DNA of 5,106 bases from Nitrospira sp. Its GTDB lineage: Bacteria; Nitrospirota; JACRHL01. Location: positions 1-5,106 of the forward strand of contig JALWRU010000276.1 of the NCBI GenBank assembly GCA_026994095.1. The letters run 5' to 3'. Below, piece by piece: positions 1 to 5,106 of this stretch; the stretch's first letter is position 1; each line of letters starts with the position of its first letter. A model generated the notes under the pieces. That model worked only from the letters and a program-made list of their open reading frames with translations. It searched no databases and was not told the origin of the DNA. The position numbers were made by a program, and so were the translations under genes.

Positions 1-657
1 GGATTGCTCTGGGGCAGGGTCCATAACTGGTGCTTCCGTAGGCTCGTCCAGATCCGCATCGGGCATCTCTGAAATGGGCTGATCATCTACCGGCACATCG
101 TCCACTTCGTAGGCCTCAAAGGCATCGTCCATGGAGGCCGCGACACATTGGGCCCCAGCGATATCGGCACCGGTCAGGTCACAGCCCGACAGTTCGGCCC
201 GGCGCAGATCGGCCCCCTCCAACTCGGTGCGGGACAGGTTGGCATCTTGCAGGCAGGCGCTGCCAAATTGGGCGTCGGACAGATCCGCGCGGGTCAGGTC
301 GGCGCCGGTCAGGTCGGCCCCATCGAGTTGCGTTTCGCACAGGTTGGCCTCGATCAATGTGGCGCGCGGCAGCTCTGCATCGGTCAGGTCGGCCCCGTAC
401 AGGTTGACCTGATCCAGCGTGGCATCGCTCAGGTCGGCCCCGGTCAGGTTGGCCTCTACCATGCGGGCTTTGCTCAGTATGACTCCGGCCAGGTCCTGAT
501 GGCTCAGATCCATGCCCGACAGGTTGGCTCGCTGGCCGCTCCCGCCGCCACTGTCCAGCCAGTCCCGGTGGGCGCAAAGCTGCGTCGACAGGTCGTCGGA
601 AGACGGCTCGCGGGTAACGTCGTTGGCGGCAGATCCCGGGCTGGAGATACGGATCAT
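1..657 (-). CDS. Pentapeptide-repeat protein, C-terminus cut by window edge
   Basis: The minus-strand frame is open to base 1 and gives 219 residues with no stop. Residues 20-43 form a short leader containing AHRDWLDSGG, a 'H-x-x-W-L-x-S-G-G' lead-in common before pentapeptide solenoids. Residues 44-178 are 27 consecutive A(D/N)LXX-type repeats without a break, for example ADLTG and ANLSR, with Leu, Ile, Met, Phe or Cys at the centre. Such repeats form a four-sided beta helix with four pentapeptides per turn, so about seven turns. Residues 179-219 hold 14 Asp/Glu and no Lys/Arg, and are rich in Pro, so probably disordered. No signal peptide or enzyme domain is seen. The start is uncertain: ATG at 657 has only a weak upstream site, and the frame is open to about base 825, with an in-frame TTG at 711 as an alternative. 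The biochemical role is unknown; some family members are DNA mimics that bind gyrase, but nothing here proves that. Confidence 0.85.
   Translation of the reverse strand, partial: MIRISSPGSAANDVTREPSSDDLSTQLCAHRDWLDSGGGSGQRANLSGMDLSHQDLAGVILSKARMVEANLTGADLSDATLDQVNLYGADLTDAELPRATLIEANLCETQLDGADLTGADLTRADLSDAQFGSACLQDANLSRTELEGADLRRAELSGCDLTGADIAGAQCVAASMDDAFEAYEVDDVPVDDQPISEMPDADLDEPTEAPVMDPAPEQS
124..528 (-). repeat. 27 tandem pentapeptide repeats (15-nt period)
   Basis: This is the DNA encoding residues 44-178 of the pentapeptide protein. The 15-base period shows on the plus strand as recurring ggtcaggt(c/t)ggcc-like blocks, and the register is never interrupted. The period also keeps a frame open on the opposite strand (about 148-762) that reads as GQVGP-like repeats; that is a mirror artefact, not a second gene. 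Confidence 0.85.
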
Positions 658-864
658 CGCACAGTCCGTAAGGCGCTTAACGCCCCGCGTCCTTGCGGCG
701 ATCGCCCCCAACCAGACGACCTGATAATGATGTGTGCGCGGGGGGCGCGGAACATGACTTGAATCCCCAAACAGCGGGACGGCTCCCTGTCTTTGAGGAT
801 ACCACCTTTCCGCTGATTCTCATCACCTAAACTGCCATTTGTGTGGCATTCGGGTGGGCCTGTG
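658..864. other. Spacer between TPR gene and pentapeptide gene
   Basis: There are 207 bases between the TPR stop codon and the chosen pentapeptide start. No well-supported gene, RNA or clear promoter was found. It contains two small inverted repeats near the TPR stop (annotated separately), a 10-base palindrome ggcgatcgcc at 697-706, and the G-rich run around 737-748. The pentapeptide frame stays open to about base 825, so part of the spacer may be coding if a non-ATG start such as TTG at 711 is used. Confidence 0.5.
833..848 (-). terminator. Weak hairpin downstream of TPR gene, possible terminator
   Basis: The arms tgcca (833-837) and tggca (844-848) pair around a 6-base loop, 17 bases beyond the TPR stop codon. 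On the transcribed strand the stem is followed by only three T in GTTTAGG. The 5-bp stem and poor T tract make this weak, and readthrough into the pentapeptide gene is likely. Confidence 0.25.
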
Positions 865-871
865 TCAGGCC
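857..871 (-). other. GC-rich hairpin straddling the TPR stop codon
   Basis: A perfect 6-bp inverted repeat, ggcctg (857-862) and caggcc (866-871), with a 3-base loop spans the TGA stop at 867-865. No T run follows, so it is not a standard Rho-independent terminator. It could protect the 3' end of the message or be chance in GC-rich DNA. Confidence 0.3.
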
Positions 872-2400
872 GCCACCACACCACGGGCTTCGCGGATCGA
901 TTGCACCTCTTCGAGCATTTTTTCTGCCTCGTTGGTACGGTCCATCACCATCAACATATTGGCGTAGCGCTCCATGGTGTCGGCTACGGTCAGGTGGCGT
1001 TCACCCAGCACCGCCTGCTGCACCTTGAGGGCGCGGGTATAGAGTGGCACCGCATCTACATTGCGGCCAGCAGCCTGTCGCAGGCCTGCCATCAATGCCA
1101 GAGCTTCACCCTTGTCCTCGGTGTCGGCGGCCAGCCCGGAGTCGAGCAACTCCAGACACCGCTCCAGCATGGGCAGCGCCTGCTGGGTCTGATCCATGTC
1201 CAGATAGAGTGACGCCAATCGCAACAGCGGCTCGGCCCGGCCCGCCTCACCCGGCGGCAGGACCTGATCGCGAATGGCCTGGGCCTGGGTAAAGGCCAGT
1301 TCCGCCTCCTCGTACCGCTTGAGCTTTTGCAACAACAGGCCCAGATCGATCTGGGCGTCGGCGGTGCGACAGTGGCCCTGAGGGTGGCGATGGTTCATCA
1401 CTGCCACCACCCGCTGGCGCAGGTTGACCGCCTCCTCGGCGCGATCGTTGTTCTGGTAGAGGGTGGCCAACTGGCTCATGGGCTCCACCAGATCGCGGGA
1501 TTCACCCCCGTCGGTGCGGGTCACCAGCGTGATGATGCGATGAAACACCGGCTCGGCCCGGTAGAGCTGGCCGCGCTCGGCGTACAGTTCGGCCAGCAGG
1601 GTTAACGGGCGCACCAGTGCGCGGTCGTTCTCGCCCAGATAGGCCTCCAGCATCTCCAGACATTTATGAAAGCGTGGCTCGGCAGCATTCTGGCGGCCAA
1701 TGCGCATGAAAAACTCCCCCAGATTGAGGATCGTCTCGGCCACCGCGTCCTGGGTTGCACCGGGGGTACGCTGGAGGATCTTGCAGGCTGCGGTGAGGGC
1801 CTTCTCGGCGGTCACCTCATCACCGGCCTCAAAGGCTGAAATTCCCTGTAAATTCAGATAACGGACTTGCAGTGACGGGTGATCCATCGGTGTGGCTTCC
1901 AGCGCCAGTCGATAACATTCGGTGGCCCGCCGCAGGTCGATCTGGAAGCGGGCAAGGTCCCCGCGCATGGAATGGATGGCGGCGATTGCCAGCCGCTCGG
2001 CCCCGTCCGGCTGCTCGGCGTCAAAGGCGTGCAGGGCGGCCGACAGGTGTTTGTCGGTGGCTTTCATCTTACCGGCCGACAGGCTCTTTTTGGCCTCTGC
2101 GATCAACTCGGCAGCGGCTGCCACGGGAACGGGCTGGTCGGTCAACTGACGGTCCAGATATTGGTAGCCAGACACCAGCTCCAGCGCCTTGTCACAGCGG
2201 TTTTCCCGCACGTGGGCGTTGATCAGTTCGGTGATGACTACGGCCACTTCCACCGGGATGCCGCTGGCCTCAGACAGCCCCTGGGCCTGGGCGCTGGGCG
2301 CATCTCCATCGTTCTCCAGCGCGCAGACCGATTTCTCGTTGCGGTCTTTTTTTCCGCCTAGTGCATCACGCATACGTTGAACGAAACTGGTGCTTGCCAT
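865..2400 (-). CDS. Kinesin-light-chain-like TPR repeat protein (511 aa)
   Basis: The ATG at 2400 has a good ribosome binding site, GGAGAG at 2411-2406, five bases upstream, and the stop is TGA at 867-865. From about residue 137 to 507 the protein is built of helical pairs recurring at about 42 residues, the spacing of kinesin-light-chain/TPR_12-type tetratricopeptides. Units begin near residues 137, 178, 220, 264, 306, 348, 390, 432 and 474. Typical consensus patches are LGLLLQKLKRYEEAELAF (353-370) and LASLYLDMDQTQQALPML (395-412). Residues 1-45 are polar and probably flexible; residues 48-128 look helical, with weaker TPR character. There is no signal peptide, membrane segment or catalytic domain, so a cytoplasmic protein-protein scaffold is the safe reading. 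The partner is unknown. It follows an exported-protein gene by 120 bases and precedes the pentapeptide gene on the same strand. Such TPR proteins are common in bacterial chromosomes and unusual beside phage structural genes. Confidence 0.9.
   Translation of the reverse strand: MASTSFVQRMRDALGGKKDRNEKSVCALENDGDAPSAQAQGLSEASGIPVEVAVVITELINAHVRENRCDKALELVSGYQYLDRQLTDQPVPVAAAAELIAEAKKSLSAGKMKATDKHLSAALHAFDAEQPDGAERLAIAAIHSMRGDLARFQIDLRRATECYRLALEATPMDHPSLQVRYLNLQGISAFEAGDEVTAEKALTAACKILQRTPGATQDAVAETILNLGEFFMRIGRQNAAEPRFHKCLEMLEAYLGENDRALVRPLTLLAELYAERGQLYRAEPVFHRIITLVTRTDGGESRDLVEPMSQLATLYQNNDRAEEAVNLRQRVVAVMNHRHPQGHCRTADAQIDLGLLLQKLKRYEEAELAFTQAQAIRDQVLPPGEAGRAEPLLRLASLYLDMDQTQQALPMLERCLELLDSGLAADTEDKGEALALMAGLRQAAGRNVDAVPLYTRALKVQQAVLGERHLTVADTMERYANMLMVMDRTNEAEKMLEEVQSIREARGVVAA
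880..1992 (-). repeat. About nine TPR units of 42 residues
   Basis: This stretch encodes residues 137-507 of the TPR protein, about nine helix-turn-helix units with a near-constant 42-residue step, longer than the classic 34 and typical of the kinesin light chain class. The units have diverged in sequence, so this is a protein-level repeat; no strong DNA-level tandem repeat was noticed. Confidence 0.75.
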
Positions 2401-2520
2401 AACTTCTCTCCTGGTCGGTGGCGGTCGGAGAGGACCGCTCGCAGTCCCCCTACTGATCTTTTCGGCGGTAGAGCGGGTGAACTTGACCGGTTGGTCGCCT
2501 TCCGATCGGCGAAGAGCGGT
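2401..2520 (-). other. 120-base spacer upstream of TPR gene
   Basis: This leader separates the exported-protein stop from the TPR start. Besides the binding-site hairpin it contains a short stem tcgcc/ggcga at about 2495-2512, the arms gacc/ggtc around 2485-2496, and agagcgg twice on the plus strand (2470-2476 and 2513-2519). I see no convincing -35/-10 pair and no T-tailed terminator, so cotranscription with upstream genes and a separate promoter are both possible. Confidence 0.4.
2406..2438 (-). promoter_or_regulatory. TPR ribosome binding site with complementary upstream hairpin loop
   Basis: On the minus strand, GGAGAG (2411-2406) lies five bases before the TPR ATG and is a good Shine-Dalgarno. 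Just upstream, gcggtc (2438-2433) and gaccgc (2426-2421) form a perfect 6-bp stem whose 6-base loop is CTCTCC (2432-2427), the exact reverse complement of the Shine-Dalgarno. The loop could therefore pair with the ribosome binding site as a pseudoknot, or as an alternative hairpin. The binding site itself is well supported; the regulatory role is an inference. Confidence 0.5.
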
Positions 2521-3102
2521 TTACGGCGAGGGTGGCGTTTTGTGGGTTGAGGCAGGCGGGGCAGGTGTTGGCACGGCACGACGGGCCAGCGCAGCGTCAA
2601 TCTCTTTGCTCACTGCCAGCCCCAGATTGACCTCGCTGTTGGGCCAGGTGAGGCCCTTGAAGGCCACCGCCATGGCGGTATCTACTAACAGGATCGCCTC
2701 CACCTCGTCGATTCCCAGCGCGCGGGCCTTCATAAAGCCGTCAAAGGCGGCCCCCATGCACGGTCCGCGACAGGTGTTCCAGAAGGCCTTGCCCACCAGA
2801 ATGCCGGGGCTACGCCGGTCGCCGCCGGTACGCAGATGCTCGCGAATGATGCGGTAGATGTACTGGGCCTCGAAGGCCTGAATCCGGTAGTTTTTTCGCA
2901 GCCGCTCAAACACCTCCATGGTGGCTTGATTGAGCGCCTGTTTGTCTTTGAACGGCCCCGGATCCTGCACCACAGTTGTACGTAGAGGCGGCGGCTGGCT
3001 GAGGGCGGATGACGGCGGAAAACCGATGAATACCGACAGGGTCAGCGCCACCAGCAGGGCAGGGATCGGGCGAAACAGAAGCGGCAAACGTCGGGCGGTC
3101 AT
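2521..3102 (-). CDS. Unrecognised exported protein, 193 aa, with signal peptide
   Basis: I do not recognise the family. The ATG at 3102 is chosen because it starts a textbook signal peptide: basic MTARR, a hydrophobic core around residues 13-28 and an ALS cleavage motif at 33-35, giving a mature protein from about Q36. A GTG at 3186 in the same frame would add 28 residues, overlap the preceding gene and bury the signal, so it is less likely. The binding site is a modest GGTGG at 3111-3107. The mature part looks helical (residues about 55-175) and contains WNTCRGPCMG, two cysteines spaced C-x3-C, which in the periplasm could form a disulfide. The last 20 residues are rich in Pro, Thr and Ser. 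No enzyme motif, lipobox or later membrane span is seen. It lies 64 bases after the phage DNA-transfer gene. Periplasmic export would suit a superinfection or envelope-modifying role, or an unrelated host function; neither is shown. Confidence 0.75.
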   Translation of the reverse strand: MTARRLPLLFRPIPALLVALTLSVFIGFPPSSALSQPPPLRTTVVQDPGPFKDKQALNQATMEVFERLRKNYRIQAFEAQYIYRIIREHLRTGGDRRSPGILVGKAFWNTCRGPCMGAAFDGFMKARALGIDEVEAILLVDTAMAVAFKGLTWPNSEVNLGLAVSKEIDAALARRAVPTPAPPASTHKTPPSP

Positions 3103-3114
3103 TTGACCACCGTA

Positions 3115-3149
3115 CCGCCCCGGCCTGCAGGAACGCAAGACCGGGGCGG
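3115..3149 (-). terminator. Perfect 9-bp inverted repeat in intergenic gap
   Basis: The arms ccgccccgg (3115-3123) and ccggggcgg (3141-3149) are exact reverse complements separated by 17 bases, which include the palindrome cctgcagg (3124-3131). The hairpin starts 17 bases after the TAA of the DNA-transfer gene and ends 12 bases before the next ATG. It lacks a T tract, so it could be a partial terminator, an mRNA-stabilising structure or an operator. It falls at the boundary between the phage structural genes and the unassigned genes. Confidence 0.45.
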
Positions 3150-3166
3150 ATTGCGTGAGGGGAGGG

Positions 3167-4180
3167 TTATGCGCCAGCGCCTGCACCAGCGCCTACGCTA
3201 GACAGGTTACCGATGGACTTGATCAGTTTCGGTGCATTCTCCAGCAGGAACTGGCGGTCGCTCAGGGCGGTCTGTGCACTGAGTTGCCCTGCGGTCAGCA
3301 GGTTGCCCCCCTGTGCCCCGGCGGAGCGGGCTGCCAGATCGGCCAGATTGGTACTGGCATTAGCCCCTAGCCCCAATAGCTGCGCCAGCCGGTTAAAGCG
3401 TTGCTGCTGGGCGCGGTCGAAGCGGGTCTCCCTCCGGCGGTCAAAGGACCGGGCCCGGTCAAAGGCCAACTGGTTTTGCTGCAACTGGCGGTTTCTGAGG
3501 GTGTTGTTGAGGTTCAGGGAACGATCAAAATTGCCCGCTGCCAGCGCCCGTCGTACCGCAGCCTGTTGACTGGCCCGGTCGAAGGAGGTGTTGTTGAGTG
3601 TACGGCCCCGGTTAAATGCCAGCTGGTTTTCCTGTAAGGCCCGGTTGCGGGCGGCGGAGAACTCCTGACTGGCCAGATTCTGGCCGAACCGGGTCAGCGC
3701 CTGTGCCGCCTGCCCGGACAGGGCCTTGCCCCGTGCCGCTGCCGACCGCTCCAGCGCCGCCTGCCCCTGATTGAGCCGAAACTGAAAGCCCGGATCGGCG
3801 TTAAAACCATTTTGGGCAAACTGCTGGCTGGAGAAGTTGTCCGGGATGCTCCCCAGCCCGGTGGCGGGTAACCGGGCTGCTACGTTGGGGTTGCCGATGG
3901 CGGGCAGGTTATTGGCCTGAAAGCCGAAATTATCAGGGTTGAAATCGCTTTGAAAACCTTGGGTAAACTGCCCGCCCTGTGCCAGCCCCCGGTTGATCTG
4001 CCCCAGCGCGCTGTTGCTGGACTGGATGAACGGATTGAGTAGCGTTTCGCCTTTTTTGAAGGCTTGATCCAGACGGGCATTGGCCCCGCGTACCGAATTT
4101 CCCAAGCGGCGGTTGGCGGCCTGACTACCAGTCACAAAACCGACCGGGTTTTTGATGAAGTTTTTGAATTTGAATCCCAT
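3167..4180 (-). CDS. Phage DNA-transfer (ejection) protein, 337 aa
   Basis: The ATG at 4180 follows AGGAGG (4191-4186) by five bases, the best ribosome binding site in the window, so the start is firm; the stop is TAA at 3169-3167. Residues 129-176 carry the signature of phage DNA-transfer/ejection proteins: DPGFQFRLNQGQ, then ALERSAAARGKALSGQA, then ALTRFGQNLASQEFSAARNR. Proteins with this block are injected with or ahead of the genome in short-tailed phages. The N-terminus (1-50) is basic. Residues 51-128 are Gln/Asn/Gly/Phe-rich. Residues 188-264 repeat F(D/N)R seven times, and the C-terminus ends in an AG-repeat tail. Composition is strikingly rich in Asn, Gln, Ala and Arg with no cysteine. 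It follows the gp10-like gene by one small gene, matching the P22 order in which ejection proteins lie after head-completion proteins. The exact homologue (gp7, gp20 or gp16 class) cannot be assigned. Confidence 0.75.
   Translation of the reverse strand: MGFKFKNFIKNPVGFVTGSQAANRRLGNSVRGANARLDQAFKKGETLLNPFIQSSNSALGQINRGLAQGGQFTQGFQSDFNPDNFGFQANNLPAIGNPNVAARLPATGLGSIPDNFSSQQFAQNGFNADPGFQFRLNQGQAALERSAAARGKALSGQAAQALTRFGQNLASQEFSAARNRALQENQLAFNRGRTLNNTSFDRASQQAAVRRALAAGNFDRSLNLNNTLRNRQLQQNQLAFDRARSFDRRRETRFDRAQQQRFNRLAQLLGLGANASTNLADLAARSAGAQGGNLLTAGQLSAQTALSDRQFLLENAPKLIKSIGNLSSVGAGAGAGA
3389..3616 (-). repeat. F(D/N)R motif repeats within DNA-transfer protein
   Basis: The triplet Phe-(Asp/Asn)-Arg occurs at residues 189, 200, 218, 240, 246, 254 and 262. 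Two longer copies align: LQENQLAFNRGR (182-193) and LQQNQLAFDRAR (233-244), 51 residues apart. On the plus strand this shows as related ccggt(c/t)(a/g)aa(a/g/t)g blocks. The pattern suggests internal duplication of an amphipathic helical element. Confidence 0.7.
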
Positions 4181-4181
4181 C

Positions 4182-4577
4182 TTATCCTCCTATACGAAAT
4201 AAAATACCGTCCAGTACCCACTCCCCGGCCTGCCCGGACAGGGTCTTAACCTGGCCCTGTGAATCGACCTCGACCCGCGCCAATTGCCCCCCCGCCGAGA
4301 CCGTAAAACGGGCGCTTGCCGCCGGTCGAAAGCCCACCGGCAGGGTGGCGATGAGGCCGTTGCCGACGGTGTCGGTGACCGCCCCGTGCAGATGCACCAG
4401 ACCGTTCTGCCGCCAGTAGCCGGGAGGCCGCAGCGGGGCGGATGCGGGCAGCCAGTTCCCGGTCAACGCCAGAGGGCGTACCGGCTCCAGCGACAGGGCC
4501 GTACGTACGTCGGTGAACCAGCGCAGCAGACGGCTGTCGGCCAGCGGCGGCGGAGGTGGAACGGGTTGAATACTCAT
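4182..4577 (-). CDS. Small tail-fibre/knob-like phage protein, 131 aa
   Basis: The ATG at 4577 overlaps the gp10-like TGA in the tetranucleotide ATGA (4577-4574), so translation is probably coupled to gp10; no good binding site of its own is seen. Residues 5-11 are a proline run (VPPPPPL within 6-12), followed by a short helix, DSRLLRWFTDVRTALSL (14-30). Residues 54-109 read like the beta-rich end domain of phage fibres and baseplate-associated proteins: GYWRQNGLVHLHGAV, then GLIATLPVGFRP, then FTVSAGGQLARVEV and DSQGQV, the usual 'G-x-V-x-L-x-G ... LP-x-G-(Y/F)-R-P ... G-x-V' pattern. The remainder is a short beta-like tail. In P22 the next gene after gp10 encodes the tail needle gp26. This protein shares the position but is shorter and shows no obvious coiled coil, so it may be a knob or adaptor in place of the needle. 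That assignment is inferred from position. Confidence 0.65.
   Translation of the reverse strand: MSIQPVPPPPPLADSRLLRWFTDVRTALSLEPVRPLALTGNWLPASAPLRPPGYWRQNGLVHLHGAVTDTVGNGLIATLPVGFRPAASARFTVSAGGQLARVEVDSQGQVKTLSGQAGEWVLDGILFRIGG
4186..4191 (-). promoter_or_regulatory. Strong Shine-Dalgarno for DNA-transfer gene
   Basis: AGGAGG on the minus strand lies inside the last codons of the preceding 131-residue gene and five bases before the ATG at 4180. The preceding TAA stop (4184-4182) sits between this site and the start, so the two genes are almost contiguous but the downstream one has a full site of its own, as expected for an abundant virion protein. Confidence 0.85.
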
Positions 4578-5106
4578 CGCCCGGTGGTCACCTTCAGGGT
4601 GGCCCCCAGCAACACCACCGGCACCGGGTCGCTCACCACCAGCCGGAAGTTACGTCGATAGAAGCGCCCCAGCCGGTGGAAGCGCAGGCGCAGGTCGGTG
4701 CGCCCGGTGGCACCGATGCCGCCGTCGATGGTGCCCTGCTGGTCGGCGCTCCAGCGGTGGCCGCCGTCGTCGGACCAGTCCAGCATCACCGTGGGAGCGG
4801 GGGTGCTGACATCGCCCACCCCCATCTGCATAAATAGCTCCAGCCGGGCGGCAAACAGGGGTGCGCCGTCTGCGTGCAATACCGGTGCGGTGCGCTCCCG
4901 CCGCAACAATGCGCCGTCGTCGGTGTAGTGGTCTTGATCCAGCACATAGACCTGACCGGTGGCGAAGTCGCCCAGCAGATGCTGGCCGGCAAAATGGACG
5001 TAGGTATCGCCCTTGTGGCGGGTCCAGTCGGTGCCGTTCCAGCCGCCACGCCGGTGCCACAGTCCGGTGGACAGGTCGTACACCCAGGTGGCGTTGCCTG
5101 CGGGCA
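4574..5106 (-). CDS. P22 gp10-like packaged-DNA stabilisation protein, N-terminus missing
   Basis: The frame is open to the right edge, giving 176 C-terminal residues and a TGA at 4576-4574; a full member is several hundred residues. Numbering from the first complete codon, the segment shows GNATWVYDLSTGLWHRR (3-19), HLLGDFATGQVYVLDQDHYTD (about 42-62), LELFMQMGVGD (about 88-98), PTVMLDWSDDGGHRWS (about 103-118) and RFHRLGRFYRRNFRLVVSDPV (about 140-160). These match the phage stabilisation (P22 gp10, Phage_stabilise) family: tW-yD-tg-W, G-y-sG-iY-LD, L-wSdDGG-tW, RLG--R-R-f-l--sdP. In P22, gp10 binds below the portal and gp4, plugs the capsid after packaging and receives the tail needle. An in-frame GTG at 5083 lies inside the conserved region and is not the real start. 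Confidence 0.85.
   Translation of the reverse strand, partial: PAGNATWVYDLSTGLWHRRGGWNGTDWTRHKGDTYVHFAGQHLLGDFATGQVYVLDQDHYTDDGALLRRERTAPVLHADGAPLFAARLELFMQMGVGDVSTPAPTVMLDWSDDGGHRWSADQQGTIDGGIGATGRTDLRLRFHRLGRFYRRNFRLVVSDPVPVVLLGATLKVTTGR

Noticed and set aside
179..577. Minus-strand 132-residue open frame rich in Arg, Pro and Gly
   Set aside because: It is out of frame with the pentapeptide solenoid covering the same bases; its GRGQPDRGRP-like repeats are another shadow of the 15-base period.
697..706. Palindrome ggcgatcgcc containing the HIP1 octamer gcgatcgc, which would suggest a cyanobacterium
   Set aside because: I noticed only this one copy in 5.1 kb, whereas HIP1-rich cyanobacterial genomes carry it far more often; it is probably chance in GC-rich DNA.
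148..762. Plus-strand 204-residue open frame with GQVGP-like repeats
   Set aside because: It is the mirror of the pentapeptide-repeat gene: the 15-base period keeps the opposite strand open. The minus-strand frame has the family consensus and its lead-in motif.
654..884. Minus-strand 76-residue open frame across the TPR/pentapeptide spacer
   Set aside because: It overlaps the TPR stop region in another frame, has no recognisable domain or clear binding site, and looks like low-complexity GC-rich chance coding.
1879..2361. Plus-strand 160-residue open frame
   Set aside because: It is antisense to the TPR coding region, has no binding site and no family features, and fits the long shadow frames usual in GC-rich DNA.
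3171..3194. Two 12-base tandem units (gcgccagcgcct / gcaccagcgcct) considered as an att or regulatory repeat
   Set aside because: They lie within the coding sequence and simply encode the Ala-Gly repeat at the C-terminus of the DNA-transfer protein.
3213..3637. Plus-strand frames opposite the DNA-transfer gene (118 and 78 residues)
   Set aside because: The minus-strand gene has a strong Shine-Dalgarno and a recognised phage motif; the opposite frames only mirror its repeats.

Overview
The window looks like the right-hand part of a phage or prophage late structural operon from a GC-rich (roughly 60% GC by eye) bacterium, most likely a proteobacterium. All six supported genes lie on the minus strand, so transcription runs from the right edge towards base 1. 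Nothing here fixes the genus. The phage assignment rests on a P22 gp10-type packaged-DNA stabilisation protein and, one gene later, a protein of the phage DNA-transfer/ejection type.

Layout in transcription order: (1) 4574-5106, C-terminal part of a gp10-like head-completion protein, entering from the right edge. (2) 4182-4577, a 131-residue protein with a proline-rich start and a tail-fibre/knob-like beta domain, translationally coupled to gp10 by an ATGA overlap. (3) 3167-4180, a Gln/Asn/Arg/Ala-rich DNA-transfer protein with its own strong Shine-Dalgarno inside the end of the previous gene. (4) A 64-base spacer with a perfect 9-bp inverted repeat. (5) 2521-3102, an unrecognised 193-residue exported protein. 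(6) A 120-base spacer with hairpins, one of whose loops is complementary to the next ribosome binding site. (7) 865-2400, a 511-residue kinesin-light-chain-like TPR protein. (8) A 207-base spacer with no convincing gene. (9) 1-657, a pentapeptide-repeat protein with 27 uninterrupted repeats and an acidic C-terminal segment, leaving by the left edge.

The first three genes fit one job: closing the filled capsid and delivering the DNA. In P22 the order is gp10, gp26 (tail needle), gp14, then the ejection proteins, so the 131-residue knob-like protein sits where the needle gene would be. The last three (exported protein, TPR solenoid, pentapeptide solenoid) have no standard virion role. They may be cargo (moron) genes of a prophage, or host genes just past its edge. 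No integrase, att site, tRNA, rRNA, CRISPR array or insertion sequence was seen, so a prophage end cannot be placed.
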